Shown piece after piece: positions 12,177 through 24,100 of a stretch of DNA of 64,000 nt. A program made the translations under genes and the position numbers. Origin of the DNA: Siphonodentalium dalli. Lineage: Eukaryota; Mollusca; Scaphopoda; Gadilida; Siphonodentaliidae. Every line of letters begins with the position of its first letter. Position 1 is the first letter of the stretch. The notes beneath the pieces were generated by a model. It was not told the DNA's origin. It made no database searches and saw only the letters and a list, made by a program, of their open reading frames with translations. The DNA is taken from assembly GCA_032622095.1 (NCBI GenBank), contig CP136068.1, positions 6,239,314 through 6,303,313 on the forward strand, in the 5' to 3' direction.

Positions 12177-15100
12177 GTAAGTTTAACCCTTTCAGAAACG
12201 TAATGTATTATATTCCACCCAATTATAAACTTATACGTTGGGTTGGGTAATTATTCATAATGATGTTTTTTTTTCATAGAAAACATGCAGCCGACGGATA
12301 CTGTAATACTTAGTGTAGACGCGTTCATATATGTATTGGAGTGAACTGTTCTAAGTTAACAACGCTGTTGAACTTAACATCTGAATACTTTCAATGAATA
12401 TTTAGTGTAGAACGGGTTAATTTATACAACACTCCCACCGGAGCCTCATCTGGACCCACGCATGCGACAGTAATCAGTGCATAGTTTCAAATTTAAAGCT
12501 GCTGTCCGATCTTACACCACACAACAATACATAGTTACATTTCGGAAAATAATTAGAACGGAGCCACACGTGCATTAATAGGAGGTTTTCTATTCACAAA
12601 CTGTTACAAGATGAAGTTGTAACAAGTTTTCAGTTTGTGTTTGGCAAGAAAACACTCCAATGGTCCCCTCTTACAAAGAACGCTAATGCGTCCGTCCCCT
12701 CTTATAAAGAACGTTCATGTGTCAGCCCCCTCTTATAGAGAGCGTGGATGCTTCCGTCCCCCTCTTATAAAGAACGTCCATGCGTCAGCCCCCTCTTATA
12801 GAGAGCGTGGATGCTTCCGTCCCCCTCTTATAAAGAACGTTCATGTGTCAGCCCCCTCTTATAGAGAGCGTGGATGCTTCCGTCCCCCTCTTATAAAGAG
12901 CGATCATGCTTACGTCCCCTCTTATAGAGAGGGTGGATGCTTCCGTCCCCCTCTTATAAAGAGCGATCATGCTTACGTCCCCTCTTATAGAGAGCGTGGA
13001 TGCTTCCGTCCCCCTCTTATAAATAATGTTCATGCGTCAGCCCCCTCTTATAGAGAGCGTGGATGCTTCCGTCCCCCTCTTATAAAGAACGTTCATGCGT
13101 CAGCCCCCTCTTATAGAGAGCGTGGATGCTTCCGTCCCCCTCTTATAAATAATGTTCATGCGTCAGCCCCCCCTTATAGAGAGCGTGGATGCTTCCGTCC
13201 CCCTCTTATAAAGAACGTTCATGCGTCAGCCCCCTCTTATAGAGAGCGTGGATGCGTCCGTCCCCTCTTATAAATAACGTTCATGCGTCAGCCCCCTCTT
13301 ATAGAGAGCGTGGATGCGTCCGTCCCCTCTTATAAATAACGTTCATGCGTCAGTGCCCTCTTATAAAGAACGTTCATGCTTCCGTCCCCTCTTATAAAGA
13401 GCGATCATGCTTCCGTCCCCCTCTTATAAAGAACGTTCATGCATCAGCCCCCTCTTATAGAGAGCGTGGATGCGTCCGTCCCCTCTTATAAATAACGTTC
13501 ATGCGTCAGTCCCCTCTTATAGAGAGCGTGGATGCTTCAGTCCCCTCTTATAGAGTGCGTGGATGCTTCCGTCCCCTCTTATAAAGAACATTCATGCGTC
13601 AGTCCCCTCTTATAGAGAGCGTGGATGCTTCAGTCCCCTCTTATAGAGTGCGTGGATGCTTCCGTCCCCTTCTTATAAAGAACGTTCATGCGTCAGTCCC
13701 CTCTTATATAGAGCGTGGATGCTTCAGTCCCCTCTTATAGAGAGCGTGGATGCGTCCGTCCCCTCTTATAAATAACGTTCATGCGTCAGTCCCCTCTTAT
13801 AGAGAGCGTTCATGCTTCCGACCCCTCTTATAAAGAGCGATCATGCGTCAGCCCCCTCTTATAGAGAGCGTGGATGCGTCCGTCCCCTCTTATAAAGAAC
13901 GTTCATGCGTCAGCCCCCTCGTATAGAGTGCGATCATGCTTCCGACCCCTCTTATAAAGAACGTTCATGCGTCAGCCCCCTCTTATAGAGAGCATGGATG
14001 CTTCGTCCCCTTCTTATACAAAATGTTCATGCGTCATTCCCCTCTTCCAGAGAGCGTTCATGCTCCGCCCCTCTTATAAAGAGCGTCCATGCGTCAGCCC
14101 CCTCTTATAGAGAGCGTTCATGCTTCCGACCCCTCTTATAGAGAGCGTTCATGCTCCGCCCCTCTTATAAAGAGCGTTCATGCTCCGCCCCTCTTATAAA
14201 GAGCGTCCATGCTTCCGCTCTCTTATAAAGAGCGTCCATGCCTCCGTTCCATCTTAAATCGAGCGTTCATGCTTACACCCCCTCGTATAAAGAGCGTTCA
14301 CGCTTCCGTCCCCTCTGATCAAGAGCGTTCATGATTCCGTCCCATCGTATAACGAGCGTTGTTGCTTCCGCCCCCTCTTATAAATAACGTGCATACGCCC
14401 GTGCCCTCTTATAGAGCGTGTTCATAGCTTCCGTTCCTCTTATAAATAGCATTCATGCGTCCATCCACTATTATAAAGAGCGTTAATTCTTCCGTTCCCT
14501 CTTATTAAGGGCGCTCATGCTTCCGTCGTCTAAAACCAGTCGTTAATAACTAGCGGTGATAAATAGCTTTTATGATCGGTTTAGATTTAGCAATGCATGG
14601 GCCCTTATACTCATGGTAGTTGCGAGTAATTGCCTCTGGTCTCGTATTTCTGGTTAGATGGACATTGCCTTATAAAAAAGTTTTACTAATCGTGAATCTT
14701 AAAAAAACGATGTTTAATTATTTTGTTCATCGAGAATTATACAAGCAAATAATTGAAACTTACATGTGACCCCCCATATCGACACTCCGATCCAAAGAGG
14801 CAGTTTTGTCAGGTGTTGCATATTGCTAGGTTGGGGGCGGGGGCAAAATGCCAACGACTAAAATCGTTTATGGTTTCCGCGCATTCTCAATAAAGTGAGC
14901 CAAGGCACTCACGGTTTGTTGCCTCTTGTCTCGTAGTTCTGGTTAGATGGACGTTGTCTTATAATAAAGTTTTACTAATCGTGAATCTTAAAAAAAACGA
15001 TGTTTAATTATTTTGTTCATCGAGAATTATACAAGCAAATAATTGAAACTTACATGTGACCCCCCATATTGGTAGTGTCGATGCCCACCATGCAGCTATC

Positions 15101-18100
15101 GACACTCCGATCCAAAGAGGCAGTTTTGTCAGGTGTTGCATATTGCTAGAATGGGGGCGGGGCAGAATGCCAACGACTAAAATCGTTTATGGTTTCCGCG
15201 CATTCTCAATAATGTGAGCCAAGGCACTCACGGATTGTAAATGTAAAAAACAGTATCACAGTCTGTACAAACGCCACCACTAAGAAGTACATGGACCACT
15301 ATATAAACCGTGCTCTCATATTCGGTACTGATAGTTCTCCATGCAATGGTGACGACGGCATGCATGAGCAGTAATGATTTACAACGAAACTAGAATGCAC
15401 TCAGAGAGATGCCAACGTGCGCAAAAAATGTAATACAAAATAATTAAACAAATAATTTCACTGTATTTTACTTATTTTACTTATTTAGAGGATAACAGTG
15501 TGGTGTTTTGTGATTTCGGAAAGGTACATGGCGAATATACTGTGGCAAATTTAGTTAATGGGCGACGGCGGAGCCGGAATCCATTAACGGGTATTTGCCA
15601 CAGTATATTCGCCATGTACCTTTCCGAAATCACACCACACTGTTATCCCCATTCTAATGCTCTTCGAACTTAAAAATGTTATTTAGACAAACAAATGGCT
15701 CGTAATTATCAACGAAATGTGTGGCCATAGAAAACACTCAGCCAATTCACGACATTTTATTTTAAATTTAATGCGCTAGATAAAATTTAGTCCCCCAATT
15801 ACCATCACTCTTATCGTTAAAAATACTGATAAACATGACAAAATTGCCACCTCAAATATAAATAAATATGCACAACAATTAGTTTCTGCATGTACCTGAT
15901 GTCTTTTCCAGATGTCTACCACTTACAAATTGCGGTTTTGATTTGACCGCGATCTTGGAGTTGGAAATTGTTTACTCAATGCGATGTATTTCACGCCGTG
16001 TCTGTCGCGTTTTCATGTCAAGAAATTTGATCAAATGATATCGATACACTGACATTGGTGGGGTATAAAGTTGTGGTGTTTTGTATTTTCTGAAAGTACA
16101 TGCAAACAGGGCGAATGTACTGACTGTCAATTTTCGACAAAAGCCACATCGCTGGTTTGTTTATATAGCAACGAGCTAGTAACGGAAGTCAGTGCCAAGG
16201 GATTCAACTCTATAATCTACTCCGTAAAGTCGCCGGCATGTAATGTGTAAGGGTGACATCATGGAGTGAAATCGGAGGGTGACACCAACCTACGAATCTG
16301 ACTGATCGCCATACTGTTGCGCGAGCGCACGTAATAACCCCACCACATTATTATATACCTTTCGCAAGTTGAGCTACCACTTATCGTTATTACGAATAGC
16401 TATTTGTTGTCCTATGTTTGTTTTGGACGGTCGAAAAAAACCTTTTCGCATAATTGACGACAACGAGTCCGTTTGTTTTGTGAGAGAAGCGTGCTTGCCA
16501 CTCGCAGTAAGGGGATTACGGGGCAGACTGTCGTGATTATGCTTTTATTAGCATTTTGTGTTTCGCTCATCGATTAATCATTTAGATTTGTGTTTCGCAA
16601 GCGCCTCATGTTTCAAGACGACGACTGATAGGACTGCCGCTAATACATATTAAGCCACAATCATGGAGATAACAATTTAAGGACGTAAGCTCAGGGTCAT
16701 CTCAGGAGCTGAGAAACGATCGCGAACTTATTACTATATCACGAATTTGTGAGTGTTGCTGAAAATCCGAACCCGTAATCGTAACAACGAATAGGGAAAC
16801 ATGGCAGCAATTTAACGAACACACATTCAAGTGACGTAGTACCCTATTCTTAATAATTATCTGTTGTCGTTCGAAATGCGAATCGTCTCTAACAGAAAGG
16901 TTTCGGAATTCACGGATCGAGAACGGATACATTAAGAGCGACGTTTAGGTTAATATGTCACCAACGTATGCGCACTTTTTAATCATAGTCATAATGTCCT
17001 AACCGTGCGACGGATTGAGTATCAATTTATTCGGCGTGAACCCAAAAATCCATTTAATATACAGACACTCGGTCAGTTTGCTTTGTTGTAGCATGCATCC
17101 ATCATTTATCGGGCTTTGAACAACGATCCCAGACTGGCCGGTTGATAACATATTATCGTTCGCGCTGTTCATAATATACATGCTAGATAGTGCGAAGTGG
17201 TAACTAACTGCTTACAATTGACCAGCCATTCCTTGCTGTGCATTATATCTAATAAATCCATTCCGTTGGTCGACTTAACATAGGCACCAATTTATCTGGA
17301 TATATTGAAACCATCCTATACATCACGTTCTGTGAACGTGTATTTGACAATTGGATTTCACTTTGGATGAGGGAGGGTGCCCCCTTTAACTATACCAAAC
17401 TCACAAGCTTTGTTAATTATATTTGCACCCATCCCTTGGGCTTTAGTTTTCCTAACGGTTCCCTTCGAAAAATAAATTGCAAAATCATAGAAATTAGACT
17501 AGCCTCAGCTTTCCAAATGTTGGAATGTCCAACCTGATACCCCCCTCAAGGTAGGACATTTTCCAACATATAGTAATTTCAATCGAATATTTTCACTTAA
17601 AATAGGAAAATATGCAAATATTGGTCTAAATAAAAACTAAGAAATTCCACACTAATAAATATTTAGAATATAAAACGGCGAGAAAAACTTATTTCTGGTG
17701 TGAAATTCCCATCAAGTATTATGTCAGGTATGAAATTTCCAACATTTGGAAATTTTGACCAATGTTTGTGTAAGATACCCCGGGCCCATCCCGACCCCAA
17801 CCTCCCCTATCGCGACGTCGCTGTTATCATGTATATGTCTGCTGTCTGCAAGACGATATTAGTGCTGCGTGACACGATGACATGCACGTGGCGACAGGGG
17901 TGTGGTTTGGGGGATGAGGTGTCTCATACCCAACTTTTGTAAAAATGTTCAGCAGTTGGAAATTTCATACCTGACACAACATTACTTTCACACCATCATT
18001 AAATTGAAATTGTTCTCTTATTTTGATTTTCCAACAACTTATTATTGGGAAATGTTTTGTTTTTAAACCAACATTTGCACATTTTCCTAATTAGGTCAAT

Positions 18101-21100
18101 TTATGTGACTGAAATGGCTTATGTTGAACATTTTCCAACTTTATGGGGGTGTCAGGATGAAAATTTCGAATAATTGGAGAGGTTGATACCAGTCTAGATG
18201 CTAGGATTTTGCAATTTTCAAGTTCAGATTAAAAAGTTTTCTCACTTCGGGCCAACACATGGTCGGCCCGGCGTGCCCTGCTCCATCCTTCGTGGTCGAT
18301 TAAAACGGGGTGTGTCATAGCCTGGAGTTAGATGACCGTATGAGTTTGCCATATCCATTTCTCAAAGATCCAAAATGTAATTACGCAACATTGTGAGTTT
18401 GGACTGGTTCAATGGATGGGGTGGGCAGTTGGAAATTATGAAGGCGGACACGGCCCCACCCACTTATGCAAAATGTGCGTCTTTCCTTAAACTTGGGTAT
18501 CTTATTGGACTAATTGAACTTGTGTCGGTATTTCCAATGTATCAATGATTTTGAAATACGGAGTCCCATTGCTGGGAAGTTATTCACAACTTATATAGCA
18601 TTTATTCAGATTCGGGGGGCGTGGGGGGGGGGGGGGGCATGTGGCCAATGTGTATGTTAGGGGCCCGCACATGCTGATCTTATGCAGAGCCTTTAATTCT
18701 ATTTTCAGATTAAATTTTTGAAGTTATTTTTAGAACTCCTTGCTCATTTTAACAAAACAAGTTATTACACTGCAAGGGTACCCCAAATAACCAGACCAAA
18801 TTTGGTTGAACATTTACCAGGCTCTGTGAGAACAAATCGAGAACATTCACATACGTATATAGACACAACTGTATATATGACATAAACAATGTCAGTCTAT
18901 TTCTTTTCCATTCATACTTGTTGATAATAGTTGTTTTAAAGACTGTTATGTTAGTTCAGATGAACCCACTTCGAACGCCTTGTTTCCCATTAACTGTTAA
19001 CCTTCATATCTTAAAAGGCGTTCTTATAATAATTATGTTATAAATATTCTCATCTCTGAAGGCACACTAAGTGCTCGCAACTTGGAACATTGAAGATGCT
19101 CTGCGCTCACTGTGTATAATTGAGCCTAGAGGCATATCATAATTAACTTAAAGGGGCATCGATATAGGATGAGCTTATGTTGCAAGGTAATATTGTTCTT
19201 CACTTATATACAATGGATGGGGCTTAAACCATAGCCAATTTTGGATTTTTACAGCATTTTCGTTAAGGAAAGATACCTTTCTAAACACTTTCAGATATGT
19301 ATTTTGAATTTGTTGTGACAAATTTTGAAAGGGGCCTTGACAAATTGCCATAGCAATTGTGTTATTGTTGTTGGATGCACCGCCGGGAAGAAAGCGAACA
19401 TCGTTACACAATTTAAAAGTCACATATGGAACATTTACATGCTCTCCGTCTTCTTGTGTGAGACGAGAATTGTCGGTCTAGCATGGCTCTGCTACTTAAA
19501 TTCGCGTGCTGTAATTTGATTATATGTTGACTTAGTAATTCATCTTTTCACAGCTATGCTAATGTGCAGTTATGCCGATGCCCACAGAGAACGTGGGCGC
19601 TCGCACTCCCACGCACACAGTCACGCACACAGTAACAGACACGGTATATATTCTCCACTGCATGGCATAGCCACTCGCACTCCCACGCACACAGTCACGC
19701 ACACAGTAACAGACACGGTATGTATTCTCCACTACATGGCATAGCCACTCGCACACCCACGCACACAGTCACGCACACAATAACAGACACGGTATATGTT
19801 CTCCACTACATGGCATAGCCAACCGCAGTCCGACTCACAGTCACAAATGCAGTCATATAATTATACTACATGTATTCAACACGATAACGAAATATGAACC
19901 ATAACTGCCACAGGCACAGTAATGGACCCAGTATGTATTATCCACACACGACATAGTCACCCGCACTCTCAGTCACACACACAGTCATGGACCCGGTATG
20001 TATTATCCACAGCACGACATAGCCACCCGCACTCTCAGTCACAAACACAGTAATGGACCCGGTATGTATTATCCACTTCACGACATAACCTCCCGCACGC
20101 TCAAGGCATAGCCGCCCGTACCAACACAGTCACAAACACAGCCATATACACGGTATGTATTATCCACTACACGACATAGCCACCCGCACTAACACAGTCA
20201 CAAACGCGGATTCATAGACACGCTATGCATTGTCCACTACACGACATAGTCACCCGCACCCACACATTCACCAACACAGTCATTGACCGGTATGTATTAT
20301 CCACTACACGGTATAGCCGACCGCATTCGGATTTACACAGTCACAAAATACAGTTATAGGCACGGTTTGCATTTTCCACAACACGACATATCCACCCCGC
20401 ACTCACAATCACACAGTCACAAACACAGTCATAGATGGAGACGTTATGTAGTAGAGATATTCCACCTTTAACTTCGGGCATATAGAGGTTACAATTAACT
20501 AATTATATAGAGTTACGCTTCTTGAATTTATGTAGGGTAACTGGAGTCAGCATACAAAACATCTGATTGGTTGATAATCATTGAGGGAAATTTCCCTAAG
20601 CGGGAACAGAAAATCAGAGCCAAGGTAAATATGGCGATCATGTATGTTTAGACGACCAGAAAGAGTCTGATGGGGTCTCGAAGTTATGGAGGGTGTCTGG
20701 GTATTTTAATGCAGCTGAATTTTGTGCAGTAAATGGGGTAGTTGTGGAAATGCAAGATTTTCTTTTGAAAGAAAATAGTGAAAAGAGCGCGTTTGTTGTC
20801 ACAGACTGGTGAAGCGGGTGATGTTCTAAGGGGAAATTTTCCACTCGGCGGGACTTTTAGTTAACACTGCGTCTATGGGAAATAATAAGATGTTTGTAAC
20901 CTAGAGTTTACGGTAAATAGCCGAGTGACATAGCGGTATTGAATACCAGAGAACTCACACATATGCTGGCAATTAGGGACCGTCTCTTTAGTTATCTTTA
21001 CTATTCCAAACTACATTTTGGTAGTGTAATAATAAGTGTGGTTGCAGAAGTGATTATTTTGTTGAAGCTGAAGTTTAAATAACTTATGGTAATCAGTTTA

Positions 21101-24100
21101 ATTATAACTGGTTATACATTTCAAGGGCCAATCTCCACATTCTATTATGTTATAGTTATGCATGAGCCCATTCGCACTTCCATCGCATCGGATACAATGT
21201 AGGCCACGCTATTGTATTCGACGCGATGGAAGTGCGACATCTGTAACGAATGTATCCGATGTGTCGTCCAGCATCGATGATCCGATTTTGTCGAATCTCC
21301 AATACAATTAGTGTTTGTTACAGACGTCGCACTTTCATCGTATCGAATACAATGCACACTAGGTTGTTCGGCTTTTCGTACATTGGGTTTGGAAATCATC
21401 GTTGTCAAGGGGAAATTCGTGGAAGCCGTAATAATTATAACTGCATTGTCTTCGATCCTATGAAGCCGCAACGTCTTCACGCGATATATGGGGCGATTAT
21501 AAATAAAATAAACGATACCCTATTATCAGTTAGAAATTAATAAGCTAACATAATCAAGTAGATGATGATTACTAGGCTAATTAATTAACGTCAAGCCTAT
21601 GTAGACTTAAGTGACAGACCGGGAGATATATGAACACTTTTGGGTAAGGGCATAAAATAGCATTAGTAAAAATACGTGAATTGCTTTATTCTCTGATCCA
21701 ATTAAATAACATGAATGGATATTGAGAAAACGAAATTATATACAAAAGATGGACAGAATAACGAAAAGTATTTATATACAAAATATACAGTGACCTCCCA
21801 AACGTCTTCATCGTCACCTCTATCTTCATCACCATCATCATCATCATCGTCGTCGTATTCGTCGTCGTTGTAGACTTCGTTGTTGTCATCATCATCATCG
21901 TCATCATCATCGTCGTCGCCACTATCATTGAAACATCATCATCATCGACATAATCATCATTAGCATTACATCACCATCATCATCATCATAAGCTTCATCA
22001 TCGTAATCATCAGTGTCATCATCATCATCGTCGTCGTCGTTGCCCTTCTTGTTAACAAATATAATGTGGTCGCCATTATAATCGCTTCATCGTCATCATC
22101 GTCACCACCATTCACAACAACAACAACAACAACAACTAAAATAAGAACAACCACAACTATGTCCTTTCTCTATTGGCATATGGTGGTTACTTGTTCGGAA
22201 TTGGCAGAGAGTTAGTCTAATCTTGGTATCAAAACAGTTCAGGTATCTTTCGAAATGTATGTCATGTTTTAAAATCATATAAGTGTTACCTCTTATATAT
22301 CAGATAACCAATTTAATATCTAAACTGCATTTGAAATATGGTGTTAATTTTTCTGGAAATGAAATAGTCTCCATGTTCCCCAGATGAATTTGTCCACAAT
22401 ATGTTAGGATGTTCAGAGACAACATATAAATAGAGCTGGCGCAACAAAGCGCGATCGCCGGTAACGAAACTTGGTTTATCGCACTTCTATCGTATTTGAT
22501 TGAACTGTATTCGATGGGCTGCAAGTGCGATGCATGTAACGGGCCATAGTTATCTAACAATCAATGTAATACATGTTTATGATTGGACATCATCCGATAA
22601 TGACAGTTTAGTAGATACACGTTACACGCCACAATCTATTAGTGGACTATCTCTATTATCCAACACATGCCGAAAGTAAAGACAAGTGCGCTATACATGT
22701 CTGCTTACGCGACATTGAACAATCAACATATGTCAAAATTACAAATTGTATACAGGTGTATACAATTTATAATTTTAGATATATGAACTATATGTGAGTT
22801 TGGAAGGCTTGTAAAACAACGTTCCATCATAAATGATTTGACTCGATATACGGTCGAAATTAAAAGACCTCGCCTTCTTATTGTAGAGAGTGTTGATACG
22901 CAATATATGTATACGGCATCAGTAAATCATCATGATTAATGCCTATCCTTATTTGCGTAGTATTGTGTGCATGCATTTTTAAACGCATTAGAACATCAGA
23001 CATATGACCCATGTGTGAAACGACTCTGTCTAGTTGAGACCTGAAAATATGACCATTTCTTAATCTCTCTTCCAGTGACACAAGAGCCGGGTGTTTCAGT
23101 GACATCTACGAATGAGCCCGATTGGAGCGAATGTGTCGGCGGAACCCCATGTACTCCCGGCTTTAAATGGGCTAGTGTTATTGGAAATGACGGGATACAA
23201 GAGCAAAGGCTTGACATGTGCAAACAAGAACTATGCCCAGGTTAGATAGATGCACGTGACTCAAGACATATTGCACTATGTCGCATGCTATTTATAACAA
23301 AACAGTTGATCGTTCATTGGCTAGCACATTATACATTATAGCACTTTGAGACACATTGCCAAGAAACATTGCCAGTGAGCGGACACTGTTGGTGTATCTT
23401 GTCATAGAAACATTGCCAGTGTGAGGACACTGTTGGTACATCTGGTCATAGAGACATTGCCAGTGTGCGGACACTGTTGGTACATCTGGTCATAGAGACA
23501 TTGCCAGTGTGCGGACACTGTTGGTATATATGGTCATAGAAACATTGCCAGTGAGCGGACACTGTTGGTACATCTGGTCATAGAAACATTGCCAGTGTGC
23601 GGACACTGTTGGTATATATGGTCATAGAAACATTGCCAGTGAGCGGACACTGTTGGTACATCTGGTCATAGAGACATTGCCAGTGTGCGGACACTGTTGG
23701 TACATCTGGTCATAGAAACATTGCCAGTGTGCGGACACTGTTGGTACATCTGGTCATTGAAACATTGCCAGTGTGCGGAGACTGTTGGTACATCTGGTCA
23801 TAGAGACATTGCCAGTGTGCGGACACTGTTGGTACATCTGGTCATAGAGACATTGCCAGTGTGCGGACACTGTTGGTATATATGGTCATTATAAATGTGA
23901 TGTGAAGATATCCAGGAGACCACTTATGTCTGCCGTTTTTTTGTATTAAGCATAAACAACACGTTAACTGTACGACTATAATATTAAGTATGTCTATAAA
24001 AATGAAAATGATCAAATATCTACTTTTGGAAGAGTTTTGTTTATGGAGTTTGTATTTGTTATCAGGTTATCTATCGCATAATATTGATGTGCGTGTGTTG

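Noticed and set aside
12635-13273. 212-codon open frame with Arg/Pro/Cys-rich repeats
   Set aside because: Produced by the 63-bp dimer of the intron 1 minisatellite; several frames are open and copy B does not keep it.
20587-20807. Protein-like frame without ATG in intron 2
   Set aside because: Differences between copies are mostly residue-changing and no splice sites flank it.
21686-22154. Met/Thr/Val-rich frames
   Set aside because: Triplet-repeat artefact.
23400-23894. Possible CRISPR-like array of 44-bp units
   Set aside because: Units are contiguous minisatellite repeats without unique spacers, in an animal intron.
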